Source: Kitasatospora terrestris (GTDB lineage: Bacteria; Actinomycetota; Actinomycetes; Streptomycetales; Streptomycetaceae). From it: a stretch of 64,000 nt of DNA. The stretch is from assembly GCF_039542905.1 (NCBI RefSeq), contig NZ_BAABIS010000001.1, positions 4,588,001 through 4,652,000 on the forward strand. Direction: 5' to 3'. Below are positions 9,134 through 22,559 of the stretch, one piece after another. Each line of letters opens with the position of its first letter. The first letter of the stretch is position 1. A program made the translations under genes and the position numbers. Under the pieces are notes generated by a model that saw only the letters and a program-made list of their open reading frames with translations, made no database searches and was not told the DNA's origin.

Positions 9134-10564
9134 GTGCGTCATAGGGGGACACAACAAGGACGTGAAGCGGATCACAGCACAGACGGCGGCCGGAGGTGCC
9201 CCATCAGGATCCTGATCATCGGCGGCGGCTGCGCCGGCATGACCACCGCCGGCCGCCTCCAGCAGCTGCTCCGCACGGAACTCCGATCGGGTGACACCGA
9301 GATCACCGTCGTCGAGCCGCAGCCCTACCTGACCTACCAGCCCCTGCTCGCCGAGGTGGCCGCCGGCTCCATCGACCCGCGGCACGTCGTCGTCCCGCTG
9401 CGCCGCGCCCTGCCGGACTGCCGGGTGCTCACCGCCCGGGTCACCAGGATCGACCACGCCACCAAGCGGGCCTGGGTCGACGCCGCCCCGCGCGGCGAGC
9501 TCCGGCTGCCCACCGAAATCCCCTACGACGTGCTGGTGGTGGCGCCGGGAGCGGTCTCCAGGACCGTCCCCGTCCCCGGCCTCGCGGAGCACGGCCTCGG
9601 CTTCGCCACCGTCGGCGAGGCGGTCAGCCTGCGCAACCACGTCCTCGAACAGCTCGACCTCGCCTCCACCACCCGCGACCCCGAGCTCCGCCAGGCCGCG
9701 CTCACCTTCGTCTTCGTCGGCGCCGGCTACGCGGGCGTCGGCGCGCTCGCCGAACTCGAGGACATGGCCCGGTACGCGGTCAAGGGCTTCCACAACCTCA
9801 CCACCGACGACCTGCGCTGGGTGCTGGTCGAGGCGACCGACCGGATCCTCCCCGAGGAGTCCGTCGAGCTCGCCGCCCACACCCTCGCCCAGCTGCGCGA
9901 CCGGGCGGTCGACGTCCGGCTCTCCACCAAGCTGGAGTCCGCCGCCGACCGCCTGATGGTGCTCTCCGACGGCAGCCGCTTCGCCGCCCGCACCCTGGTC
10001 TGGACGGCCGGCGTCCGCCCGGCCCCCGTACTCCGCCTCACCGACCTCCCGCTCGACGCCGAGAGCCGGGTGCCCTGCCTGCCCACCCTCCAGGTCGCCA
10101 CCGCCGACGGCACCGTACTGCCCGACGCCTGGGCCGCCGGCGACTGCGCCGCCGTCCCCGACCCCACCCGCGACGGCGACCCCTGTGCCCCCAACGCCCA
10201 GCACGCCCTCGCCCAGGCCGCCCTGCTCGCCGAGAACCTGGTCGCCGTCCTGACGGGCCGGGCGCTCACCGAGTACCGGCCCGGACCGGCCGCCTGCTCC
10301 ACCTCGCTCGGCCTGCGCAAGGCCGTCGCCCACACCCGCAGCGGCAACCGGGTCACCGGACGCCGCGCCTGGTGGCTGCACCGCGCCCGCCACCTGCGCC
10401 GCCTGCCCAGCACCGACCGGCGGATCCGGGTCCTCACCGACTGGCTGCTCGGCGGCCTGTTCAGCCGCGAAGTGGTGACCCTGGGCGCCGTCGAGAACCC
10501 CCGCGCCGAGTTCGAGGCCGGCTTCACCGAGAACAGGATCCCGGGGGCGCGCCCGGAGTCGTAG
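9134..10564 (+). CDS. Type II NADH dehydrogenase-like FAD oxidoreductase
   Basis: A membrane-peripheral NAD(P)H:quinone oxidoreductase of the NDH-2 family. The FAD-binding GGGCAG motif lies in 'RILIIGGGCAGM', the NADH-binding GAGYAG motif in 'FVFVGAGYAGVG', the second FAD motif in 'AWAAGDCAAVPD', and a C-terminal basic amphipathic region (about 400-476) probably contacts the membrane. The start is uncertain. GTG 9134 gives 476 residues with a 23-residue tail unlike the family. The ribosome site GGAGG (9192-9196) sits 6 bases before ATC 9203, exactly where the conserved N-terminus begins. Deleting one C from the CCCC at 9199-9202 would give GTG-CCC-ATC in frame. So a non-canonical ATC start or a one-base indel is possible. 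Confidence 0.85.
   Translation: MRHRGTQQGREADHSTDGGRRCPIRILIIGGGCAGMTTAGRLQQLLRTELRSGDTEITVVEPQPYLTYQPLLAEVAAGSIDPRHVVVPLRRALPDCRVLTARVTRIDHATKRAWVDAAPRGELRLPTEIPYDVLVVAPGAVSRTVPVPGLAEHGLGFATVGEAVSLRNHVLEQLDLASTTRDPELRQAALTFVFVGAGYAGVGALAELEDMARYAVKGFHNLTTDDLRWVLVEATDRILPEESVELAAHTLAQLRDRAVDVRLSTKLESAADRLMVLSDGSRFAARTLVWTAGVRPAPVLRLTDLPLDAESRVPCLPTLQVATADGTVLPDAWAAGDCAAVPDPTRDGDPCAPNAQHALAQAALLAENLVAVLTGRALTEYRPGPAACSTSLGLRKAVAHTRSGNRVTGRRAWWLHRARHLRRLPSTDRRIRVLTDWLLGGLFSREVVTLGAVENPRAEFEAGFTENRIPGARPES
9161..9176. promoter_or_regulatory. Candidate Rex (NADH/NAD+ sensor) operator
   Basis: The sequence CGTGAAGCGGATCACA contains GTGA-N6-TCAC, the conserved half-sites of the Streptomyces Rex operator (TGTGAAC-type palindrome), matching 11 of 16 consensus positions by eye. 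Rex is known to repress ndh and cyd genes in S. coelicolor, and this site lies just before an NADH dehydrogenase-like gene. It would fall inside the coding sequence if translation began at GTG 9134. Confidence 0.4.
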
Positions 10565-10649
10565 CGGGGGCGCATGAAACCACGGACGCGCCACGATCAG
10601 GGCGCGACTTCCGAAACCACCCGGGGGCCTGACAGGATCAGCCCCATCG

Positions 10650-10693
10650 GATCATCACGCCGAGTATTTGGCTGTACGCAAATCGTGATGATC
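10650..10693. repeat. Bulged inverted repeat, 10 bp + 5 bp
   Basis: GATCATCACG (10650-10659) pairs perfectly with CGTGATGATC (10684-10693). Inside it, ATTTG (10666-10670) pairs with CAAAT (10679-10683), leaving a 6-base bulge on the left and an 8-base loop. The structure is AT-richer than its surroundings. It lies 86 bases after the NADH dehydrogenase-like stop and overlaps a possible ATG start at 10688. It could be a terminator or operator, or fold the mRNA over that start. Confidence 0.6.
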
Positions 10694-12043
10694 GTACCTA
10701 ATCTGGAACCTGCCCCCTCTCTTTCCTACGGACCCTTCCCGACGCCAGACTGCCCCGACCCCGTACCCGTACCGAAGAAGCGGCCGACGTTGAACCTCAT
10801 GCGCTGGAGCGCCCGGCTCACCGGAGCCCCGTGGCGCGCCGCTCCGCCCACCGCCGACGAGCCGGTCACCGTCCCCGGCCCGCGGGACCCCGTCGTGCCG
10901 CCCGGCCTCCTCGACCCGTGCGAGCTGGAGCTCCTCAACGACCAGCGGGACGTCCTGCGCCGACTGCCCGCCCCCGTCGCCGTCACCTACGGACCCCAGC
11001 ACCAGCTCGGCTACGCCAACCGCGCCTACCGCGAACTCTTCGGCACCCGCACCATCGGCCTGCCCGCCGCCGACGCCCTCCCCGAGCTGAGCACCCTCGG
11101 CGTGCTCCCCCTGCTCGACCAGGTCCTGCGCTCCGGCCGTCCCCGCGCCGTCAAGGCGCGCTGCATCCTCGGCCTCAACGGCAGCCGGTACTACAACATC
11201 TCCTGCGTACCGCTCGGCGCCGACACCAACGCCCCGATCGGCGTCCTCGTCTTCGCCGCCGAGGTCACCGACCAGGTCCAGGCCGCCGGCCGTCTCCGCG
11301 AAGCCGAACGCCGCCAGCGCGAGGCCGCCGTCACCCTCCAGCACAGCCTCCTCCCGCAGAAGCTCGAACAGCCCGCCGACCTCCGGGTCGCCGCCACCTA
11401 CCAACCCGGCGGCGCCGACGCCGCCGTCGGCGGCGACTGGTACGACGTCATCGGCATCGAAGGCGGCCGGACCGCCCTGGTCATCGGCGACGTCATGGGC
11501 CGAGGACTGCGCGCCGCCGCCGTCATGGGCCAGCTGCGCACCGCCGTCCGCGCCTACGCCCGGCTCGACCTCCCGCCCGACCGCGTGATGGGCCTGCTCG
11601 ACGGCCTCGCCATGGAGATCGACGCCAACCAGATCGCCACCTGCGCGTACGCCGTCTGGGACCCGGCCACCCACAGCCTCCACTACGCCTCCGCCGGCCA
11701 CCTCCCCCTCCTGCTCCGCTGCCCCGACGGCACCGTCCTGCGCGGCGAGGAACAGAACGGCCCCCCGCTCGGCACAGGCGGCGGCACCCACCTCTCCCAC
11801 ACCCTCCGCCTCCTCCCCGGCACCACCGGCGTCCTCTACACCGACGGCCTGGTCGAGCGCCGCGAGGAGGACATCGACCAAGGGCTCGACCAACTCGCCC
11901 GCACCCTCGCCGGCGCCACCGGCACCCCCGACGTGGTCTGCTCCCGCCTGCTCCGGGCGATGGGCGTCACCGCCGAGCACGACGACGACGTGGCGGTGCT
12001 CGCCTTCCAGGTGCCACTTGAACCCGGGGCGTCCGGTGTGTAA
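10688..12043 (+). CDS. PAS-domain SpoIIE/PP2C-type serine/threonine phosphatase
   Basis: Residues about 85-200 form a PAS-like sensor ('APVAVTYGPQHQLGYANRAYRELFG'), followed by a short coiled linker ('AGRLREAERRQREAAVTLQHSLLP'). About 225-445 form a SpoIIE-type PP2C phosphatase with metal-binding motifs 'GGDWYDV', 'VIGDVMGRG', 'LYTDGLVERR' and 'DDDVAVLAF'. Members usually dephosphorylate anti-anti-sigma factors; no partner is encoded nearby. The start is unsure: ATG 10688 sits in a hairpin and lacks a ribosome site, whereas TTG 10790 (GAAGAAG upstream) or ATG 10799 would give about 417 or 414 residues and begin near 'MRWSARLTG'. Confidence 0.85.
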   Translation: MIVPNLEPAPSLSYGPFPTPDCPDPVPVPKKRPTLNLMRWSARLTGAPWRAAPPTADEPVTVPGPRDPVVPPGLLDPCELELLNDQRDVLRRLPAPVAVTYGPQHQLGYANRAYRELFGTRTIGLPAADALPELSTLGVLPLLDQVLRSGRPRAVKARCILGLNGSRYYNISCVPLGADTNAPIGVLVFAAEVTDQVQAAGRLREAERRQREAAVTLQHSLLPQKLEQPADLRVAATYQPGGADAAVGGDWYDVIGIEGGRTALVIGDVMGRGLRAAAVMGQLRTAVRAYARLDLPPDRVMGLLDGLAMEIDANQIATCAYAVWDPATHSLHYASAGHLPLLLRCPDGTVLRGEEQNGPPLGTGGGTHLSHTLRLLPGTTGVLYTDGLVERREEDIDQGLDQLARTLAGATGTPDVVCSRLLRAMGVTAEHDDDVAVLAFQVPLEPGASGV

Positions 12044-12228
12044 AGTTCTTCGAGTTGCCTGACAGGGAGCACCGGACACGTGTCTGCGTGGACGGTCCCG
12101 GGGCGGCCAATCCTTGGAACACCACTTCTGATCCGTGACGGGTCGCGTCTGTTCGCGTCTCCGTTCGTATTTGTCGTGCGCGTTTAATTGGGTTGCGGCC
12201 GGATTCGCTTTTCGGAGCGGGGATCGGC

Positions 12229-12234
12229 TAGAGT
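12229..12234 (+). promoter_or_regulatory. rRNA promoter -10 candidate (upstream)
   Basis: TAGAGT followed by TTGAAAC, in the rRNA leader about 330 bases before 16S. Streptomycete rRNA operons have several tandem promoters. No clean TTGACA -35 is visible, so the call rests on the -10 match and position. Confidence 0.45.
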
Positions 12235-12306
12235 TTGAAACGTCGGACGGGCCGTCAGGCCGCGGAAGACGAAAGCGAGTCGGGAAAGCACACGGTGCGG
12301 ATCTGA

Positions 12307-12312
12307 TAAGCT
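12307..12312 (+). promoter_or_regulatory. rRNA promoter -10 candidate (downstream)
   Basis: TAAGCT followed by GGAAACA, 78 bases after the TAGAGT element and with a similar GAAAC flank. Probably a second tandem rRNA promoter; the -35 is weak. Confidence 0.45.
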
Positions 12313-12379
12313 GGAAACACGAAAGAACGAAGCGCCCGGAGGGCCCGCTGGAAGGCGGTCCGAAGGAAGTGTCCGTTCC

Positions 12380-12398
12380 TTGAGAACTCAACAGCGTG
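12380..12398 (+). promoter_or_regulatory. rRNA leader antitermination/processing box
   Basis: TTGAGAACTCAACAGCGTG, containing the palindrome TTGAGAACTCAA. Actinobacterial rRNA leaders carry this TTTGAGAACT-type box, and a second copy is in the 16S-23S spacer at 14308. It is thought to act in antitermination (boxA-like) or RNA processing. Confidence 0.6.
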
Positions 12399-12562
12399 CC
12401 AAAAGTCAACGCCAGATATGTTGACATCCCCGGCCTCAGAGTCTTCTGGGGTTGGAGATTCCTTTTGAAGTAACACTAGCGAGGACGCAGTGCGCGGGGC
12501 CGCCTTATTCCGGTGGTTGCCGTGCCGCTCGACGCGAGTGTGCACCCGATTACGGGTAATCA

Positions 12563-17445
<4,883 letters not shown>

Positions 17446-17447
17446 GT

Positions 17448-17464
17448 TGCTCGCGTCCACTGTG
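17448..17464 (+). other. Right arm of 23S rRNA processing stem
   Basis: TGCTCGCGTCCACTGTG, exact reverse complement of 14318-14334. It lies just after the mature 23S 3' end and before 5S. Confidence 0.8.
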
Positions 17465-17516
17465 TTGGTTCTGAAACCACGAACAGACTCATCGTCTGGC
17501 TCGACAGTTTCATAGT

Positions 17517-17635
17517 GTTTCGGTGGTCATAGCGTGAGGGAAACGCCCGGTTACATTCCGAACCCGGAAGCTAAGCCTCACAGCGCCGATGGTACTGCAG
17601 GGGGGACCCTGTGGGAGAGTAGGACGCCGCCGAAC
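17517..17635 (+). rRNA. rrf: 5S ribosomal RNA
   Basis: About 119 nt; the terminal stem pairs GTTTCGGTGG (17517) with CCGCCGAAC (ending 17635). The conserved inner segment CCCGGTTACATTCCGAACC is present. It is the last gene of the rRNA operon, about 70 bases after 23S and just before the operon terminator. Confidence 0.95.
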
Positions 17636-17647
17636 AATCTTTCAGAG

Positions 17648-17680
17648 AAAGCCCCTCCCGGGTCCCGGGAGGGGCTTTTT
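17648..17680 (+). terminator. rRNA operon intrinsic terminator
   Basis: AAAGCCCCTCCCGGG (17648-17662) pairs with CCCGGGAGGGGCTTT (17664-17678) and continues into a T5 run. It lies 12 bases after 5S. Confidence 0.9.
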
Positions 17681-17724
17681 CGCGTTCACGGGGCGACTTG
17701 GGTGTCGTATTCGCTGACGGGACG

Positions 17725-17730
17725 TAAGGT
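17725..17730 (+). promoter_or_regulatory. -10 candidate for leaderless mshD transcript
   Basis: TAAGGT lies exactly 7 bases before the mshD ATG, the spacing expected when transcription begins at the start codon. The -35 is unclear. Confidence 0.45.
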
Positions 17731-17737
17731 CGCAGGC

Positions 17738-18655
17738 ATGGAGACTTCGCACGGCGCACCGGACGGCGCCGACATCCGGACCACTTCCGTTCTGACCGCC
17801 GAGGACCTGGCCGTGGCCCGCGCGGTCCTGGCCGCGTCGGCGGAGGCCGACGGGCGGGACGCGGTGTCGGAGGCGGGCCGGCTGCGGTTGCGGGTGGACG
17901 AGCCCCGGGCGGACGTCCGGCACGTCCTGGTGGCGGACGGGGCGGACCCGGTGGGGTACGCGCAGGTCGAGCAGGGCGGCGGCGGGCCGGTAACGGTGGA
18001 GCTGGCGGTGCACCCGGCGGCGCGGGGCCGCGGCTGGGGCCGCCGGCTGGTGGACGCGGTGCTGGGCGCGGAGCCGGGTCCGCTGGACTTCTGGGCGCAC
18101 GGCGGCCACCCGGCGGCCCGGCACCTGGCCGGTGCGTACGGCGCCGAGCTGGTCCGGGAGCTGCGGCAGATGCGGCGGACGGCGGACGCGCCGGACGAGC
18201 AGCCGCTGCCCGCCGGGGTGACGCTGCGGACGTTCGTCCCGGGTGCGGACGACGCGGCGTGGCTGGCACTGAACGCGGCCGCGTTCGCGCACCACCCGGA
18301 GCAGGGGTCGTGGACGGCGGCGGACCTGGCGGACCGGATCGCCGAGCCCTGGTTCGACCCGGCGGGCTTCTTCCTGGCGGAGCGGGACGGGGAGCTGGTG
18401 GGCTTCCACTGGACGAAGGTGCATCCGGACGGCCTGGGCGAGGTGTACGTGGTCGGGGTGGCGCCGTCGGAGCAGGGGAGCGGGCTCGGGCGGGCGCTGA
18501 CGGCGGCCGGACTGCGGCACCTGCTGCTGGACCGGAAGACCGGATCGGTGCTGCTGTACGTCGATGCCGACAATCCGGCGGCGGTCCGGGTATATGAACG
18601 GTTGGGGTTCACCATTCACGAGGTGGATCTGATGTACCGGGTGGAGCGGCACTGA
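17738..18655 (+). CDS. mshD: Mycothiol synthase MshD
   Basis: 305 residues made of two GNAT acetyltransferase folds, the usual MshD layout and length. It acetylates Cys-GlcN-Ins with acetyl-CoA, the last step of mycothiol, the main actinobacterial thiol. The N-terminal half (about 15-140) is the degenerate copy. The C-terminal half (about 160-305) keeps the acetyl-CoA loop 'VGVAPSEQGSGLGRAL' and the final 'LYVDADNPAAVRVYERLGF' strand-helix. The start is ATG 17738; a -10-like TAAGGT 7 bases before it suggests a leaderless mRNA. It sits between the rRNA terminator and ppk. Confidence 0.93.
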   Translation: METSHGAPDGADIRTTSVLTAEDLAVARAVLAASAEADGRDAVSEAGRLRLRVDEPRADVRHVLVADGADPVGYAQVEQGGGGPVTVELAVHPAARGRGWGRRLVDAVLGAEPGPLDFWAHGGHPAARHLAGAYGAELVRELRQMRRTADAPDEQPLPAGVTLRTFVPGADDAAWLALNAAAFAHHPEQGSWTAADLADRIAEPWFDPAGFFLAERDGELVGFHWTKVHPDGLGEVYVVGVAPSEQGSGLGRALTAAGLRHLLLDRKTGSVLLYVDADNPAAVRVYERLGFTIHEVDLMYRVERH

Positions 18656-18735
18656 CCGGGGTGACCTGGGCGGAAGGGGTTGTCCGCATGCAGCCACAGG
18701 CGTGACCTACTCAGCTTTCCTCCCGGCCATGCGGT

Positions 18736-18757
18736 GTTTACCGTGGATTCAATTGAC
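18736..18757 (+). promoter_or_regulatory. Weak PHO-box-like repeat upstream of ppk
   Basis: GTTTACCGTGG and ATTCAATTGAC form two degenerate 11-base units resembling the PhoP site GTTCACC-type repeat. PhoP control of ppk is known in Streptomyces, but this match is poor. Confidence 0.25.
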
Positions 18758-18936
18758 GCCGCGAAGATCGCAGGATGACGTCCGTATTGCCCCGTAGTCG
18801 CGCTCCACGCGCTGTCCTCGGCTCCGCTCCGGCGGCGCCCGGCGGGTGGGCGTGGGACGGTCGTGACGAGGGGCCCGCGGACGGTCCTCGACCTTCGCCA
18901 CGCCCGGACTGCGCCCCGCAGGAGGAGCTGGAAACG

Positions 18937-21327
18937 ATGACCATCCCCCGCCCTGTCTCCGAGTCGGCCGACAAGGCCGGTGTGAAGGCCGGAACCACCA
19001 AGTCCCGGGCCGCCGGCAACCGGTCGACCGCGAAGTCCGCGGCCAAGCGTTCCGCCCCGGCCAAGGGCGCCGCGGTGCCCGAGACCGAGCCGCAGCCCGC
19101 CGCCTCCTCACAGCCCGCCACCCCACAGCCCGCCGCTGCCGCGCAGCCCACGGCGTCCACCGCCCTGCCGGCGGCCGTCTCGGCGGCGCTCGGCCTGGTG
19201 ACGGCCGACGGCCGGATCGCCGGCGGCTCGTCGACCGCGCGGCCGGAGGACGCTGAGCTGCCCCAGGGCCGCTTCCTGGACCGCGAGCGCAGCTGGCTGG
19301 CGTTCAACGAGCGGGTGCTGGAGCTGGCGGAGGATCCGGAGATCCCGCTGCTGGAGCGGGCCAAGTTCCTGGCGATCTTCGCCTCGAACCTGGACGAGTT
19401 CTTCATGGTCCGGGTGGCCGGGCTGAAGCGCCGGATCGCCACGGGGGTGGCGCAGCGCAGCGCGTCCGGCCTGCAGCCGCGCGAGGTGCTGGACCTGATC
19501 TGGCGTCGGTCCCGGGAGCTGATGGCGCGGCACGCGGCGACCTTCCAGCAGGAGGTGCTGCCGGACCTCGCGACGGAGGGCATCGAGCTGGTCCGCTGGC
19601 CGGAGCTGTCGGACAAGGAGCAGGCGCGCCTGCACACGCTGTTCCGCCAGCAGATCTTCCCGGTACTGACGCCGCTGGCGGTCGACCCGGCGCACCCGTT
19701 CCCCTACATATCGGGGCTCAGCCTGAACCTGGCGGTCGTGGTGCGGAACCCGGTCTCCGGGCACAAGCACTTCGCCCGGGTGAAGGTGCCGCAGTCGCTG
19801 TCCCGGTTCCTGGAGGCGTCGCCGCAGCGGTACGTGCCGCTGGAGGACGTGATGGGGGCGCACCTGGAGGAGCTGTTCCCGGGGATGGAGGTGCTCGCCC
19901 ACCACGCGTTCCGGGTCACCCGCAACGAGGACCTGGAGGTGGAGGAGGACGACACCGAGAACATCCTGAAGGCGCTGGAGAAGGAGCTGATGCGGCGCCG
20001 CTTCGGCCCGCCGGTGCGCCTGGAGGTGGAGGAGTCGATCGACCCCTACATCCTCGACCTGCTGGTGCGCGAGCTGAACATCACCGAGGCGGAGGTCTTC
20101 CCGCTGCCCGGGCCGCTGGACCTGACGGGTCTGTTCGGGATCGCGGACCTGGACCGGCCGGAGCTGAAGTACCCGAAGTTCGTGGCGGGCACGGCGCGCG
20201 GGCTGACCGACGTGGAGTCGGCGTCGCAGCCGGACATCTTCGCGGCGATGCGCGAGCGGGACGTGCTGCTGCACCACCCGTACGACTCGTTCTCGACCTC
20301 AGTGCAGGCGTTCCTGGAGCAGGCGGCGGCGGACCCGCACGTGCTGGCGATCAAGCAGACGCTGTACCGCACCTCGGGCGACTCGCCGATCGTGGACGCG
20401 CTGATCGACGCGGCCGAGTCCGGCAAGCAGGTGCTGGTGCTGGTCGAGATCAAGGCGCGGTTCGACGAGCAGGCGAACATCAAGTGGGCGCGGAAGCTGG
20501 AGGAGGCCGGCTGCCACGTGGTCTACGGCCTGATCGGGCTGAAGACGCACTGCAAGCTGTCGCTGGTGGTCCGCCAGGAGGGCGAGACGCTGCGGCGGTA
20601 CTCGCACGTGGGGACGGGCAACTACCACCCGAAGACGGCCCGGCTGTACGAGGACCTGGGGCTGCTGACCGCGGACCCGCAGGTCGGCGCGGACCTCTCC
20701 GACCTGTTCAACCGGCTGTCGGGGTACTCGCGGCGGGAGTCCTACCGCCGGTTGCTGACCGCGCCGCGCGGCCTGCGCGACGGGCTGATCTCGCGGATCA
20801 ACGGGGAGATCGCGCACCACCGGGCCGGGCGTCCGGCGTACGTGAAGCTGAAGGTCAACTCGATCGTCGACGAGGTCGTGATCGACGCGCTGTACCGGGC
20901 CTCGCAGGCCGGGGTGCCGGTGGACGTGTGGGTGCGCGGCATCTGCGCGATCCGGCCGGGCGTGCCGGGGCTGAGCGAGAACATCCGGGTGCGGTCGATC
21001 CTGGGGCGCTTCCTGGAGCACTCGCGGCTCTTCGTCTTCGGCAACGGCGGCGATCCGGAGGTGTGGATAGGCAGTGCCGACATGATGCACCGCAACCTGG
21101 ACCGCCGGATCGAGGCGCTGGTGCGGGTGGCCGACCCGGCGCAGCGGGCCGAGCTGTCGGGCCTGCTGGACCTGGGGGTGTCGGACGAGACGGACTCCTG
21201 GCACCTGGGGCCGGACGGGTCGTGGACGCGCCGTTCGCAGGACGCGGAGGGGCGGCCGCTGCGGCACGTGCAGGACCTGCTGATCGACTCGCGGCGACGC
21301 CACCGCAACGCGGCCGCCGCCCGCTGA
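18937..21327 (+). CDS. ppk: Polyphosphate kinase (PPK1)
   Basis: 796 residues. It reversibly transfers the gamma-phosphate of ATP to polyphosphate. After an Ala/Pro/Lys-rich, probably disordered N-terminal tail (1-110), the four PPK1 domains begin at 'RFLDRERSWLAFNERVLELA'. The autophosphorylated-His region 'YSHVGTGNYHPKTARLYEDLG' and 'HPYDSFSTSVQAFLEQAA' are intact. ATG 18937 is preceded by GGAGGAG (18921-18927); an upstream in-frame ATG at 18775 would add an unconserved tail. Downstream are a CHAD protein and a NUDIX hydrolase, then pstSCAB, forming a phosphate/polyphosphate neighbourhood. Confidence 0.95.
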   Translation: MTIPRPVSESADKAGVKAGTTKSRAAGNRSTAKSAAKRSAPAKGAAVPETEPQPAASSQPATPQPAAAAQPTASTALPAAVSAALGLVTADGRIAGGSSTARPEDAELPQGRFLDRERSWLAFNERVLELAEDPEIPLLERAKFLAIFASNLDEFFMVRVAGLKRRIATGVAQRSASGLQPREVLDLIWRRSRELMARHAATFQQEVLPDLATEGIELVRWPELSDKEQARLHTLFRQQIFPVLTPLAVDPAHPFPYISGLSLNLAVVVRNPVSGHKHFARVKVPQSLSRFLEASPQRYVPLEDVMGAHLEELFPGMEVLAHHAFRVTRNEDLEVEEDDTENILKALEKELMRRRFGPPVRLEVEESIDPYILDLLVRELNITEAEVFPLPGPLDLTGLFGIADLDRPELKYPKFVAGTARGLTDVESASQPDIFAAMRERDVLLHHPYDSFSTSVQAFLEQAAADPHVLAIKQTLYRTSGDSPIVDALIDAAESGKQVLVLVEIKARFDEQANIKWARKLEEAGCHVVYGLIGLKTHCKLSLVVRQEGETLRRYSHVGTGNYHPKTARLYEDLGLLTADPQVGADLSDLFNRLSGYSRRESYRRLLTAPRGLRDGLISRINGEIAHHRAGRPAYVKLKVNSIVDEVVIDALYRASQAGVPVDVWVRGICAIRPGVPGLSENIRVRSILGRFLEHSRLFVFGNGGDPEVWIGSADMMHRNLDRRIEALVRVADPAQRAELSGLLDLGVSDETDSWHLGPDGSWTRRSQDAEGRPLRHVQDLLIDSRRRHRNAAAAR

Positions 21328-21475
21328 GGCCCAGCGCACTCGCTGAGCCCCAGCGCACGGCCGACCGACCGGCTGCTCGCCGGGCGGTCGGCGCCGCCCC
21401 CGCCGGTGACCAGCCGGCGCGGGCCTGAGCCCCGGGCACGGAAGTCCGGGACGAAATCGGGGAGAGCCAACAGCC

Positions 21476-22558
21476 ATGACCGATGCGCCGACGACGGCCC
21501 CGGTGGCGCCTGCCGCGTCTTCGACCTCTGCCGGGGAGGTGCTCGCGGGTTACCTGACCGCCCAGGCGGGGGTGTTCCTGCGGGCGCTGCCGCAGGCGGT
21601 GGGCGAGGCGGGGTCCAGACCGGGGGCGCTGCCGGCGTCGGCGGCGGCCGCGGACGACCTGCTGCGCGCCGTGCGGCGGGTGGGTGGTGCGCTGCACACC
21701 TTCGCGGTGGCGTTCGAGCCGGCCTGGGCGCGCGAGTCGCGGGCGGAGCTGCGCTGGCTGCTGAACCTGCTGGCGTCGGAGCCGGCGTACCAGCGGCGGT
21801 CGGCCCGGCTGCTGGCGGCGCTGGACTCGTTGGCGGACCCGGGGCCGGACGCGCCGGGGATGCTGGCCGGGCATGCGGGCGCGCCGAAGGCGCGGGCGCT
21901 GCTGGACCGGCAGCTGACGCTGGCCCGGACCCGGGCGCACACCGCGGTGCTGCAGGAGCTGCGCTCGGCGCGGCTGCACGCGCTGGCGGACCGGATGACG
22001 CTGCTGGCGGGCGAGGTGCCGTTGGCGGAGGGCTGCGCGGGGGAGCCGGCCGAGGCGCTGCTGCCGCAGGCGGCGGCCGCGCTGGGGGCGCTGGCGGAGG
22101 CGGCGGAGCTGCTGCCGTTGCAGCGTTCGGCGGTGCCGTACGGCGGTGAGGGTCTGCACCGGCTGGGCTCGGGGGGCACGCCGGGGGCCGGGGCGGCGCG
22201 GACGGGTGCGGACTCGGAGGCGGTGCTGGCGGCGGACGACGAGCCGTGGCTGCGGGCGCGGATCCTGCTGAAGCGGGCCCGGTACGCGCTGGAGGTGTGC
22301 GGTTCGCCGGTGGCCGGGCTGGACGAGCTGGACCGGGTGCTGGGCCGCCACCAGGAGGCGTCGGACGCGGCGGTGACGGCGGCGACCGCGGCGCGTACGC
22401 CGCGGATCACCCCGGCGACGGCGTACGTGCTCGGCGTGGTGCATGCTGATCAGCGACTCGAGGTGGAGGCGGCCAGGTACGCCTTCGGGCTGCAGTGGCC
22501 CGTCCTCGCTCCCGGTCTGGGGCACTGGGAGGGACCGCCGGCTCCACGGAAGGGCTGA
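21476..22558 (+). CDS. CHAD domain protein
   Basis: A 360-residue all-helical CHAD (conserved histidine alpha-helical) protein; CHAD domains bind polyphosphate. Recognisable family blocks are 'ELRSARLHALADRM', 'RARILLKRARYALEVCG' and 'DRVLGRHQEASDA'. The usual N-terminal VHxxRV(A/G)xRRLR block appears as 'LLRAVRRVGGALHTF', so the first conserved His is shifted or lost. An Ala/Gly-rich insertion lies at about 190-250. It follows ppk by 148 bases and ends one base before the NUDIX start, so co-transcription with polyP metabolism is likely. Enzyme activity is unknown. Confidence 0.85.
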   Translation: MTDAPTTAPVAPAASSTSAGEVLAGYLTAQAGVFLRALPQAVGEAGSRPGALPASAAAADDLLRAVRRVGGALHTFAVAFEPAWARESRAELRWLLNLLASEPAYQRRSARLLAALDSLADPGPDAPGMLAGHAGAPKARALLDRQLTLARTRAHTAVLQELRSARLHALADRMTLLAGEVPLAEGCAGEPAEALLPQAAAALGALAEAAELLPLQRSAVPYGGEGLHRLGSGGTPGAGAARTGADSEAVLAADDEPWLRARILLKRARYALEVCGSPVAGLDELDRVLGRHQEASDAAVTAATAARTPRITPATAYVLGVVHADQRLEVEAARYAFGLQWPVLAPGLGHWEGPPAPRKG

Positions 22559-22559
22559 A

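Noticed and set aside
18736..18757. Firm PHO box for ppk
   Set aside because: The two 11-base units are too degenerate compared with the pstS box; kept only as a low-confidence site.
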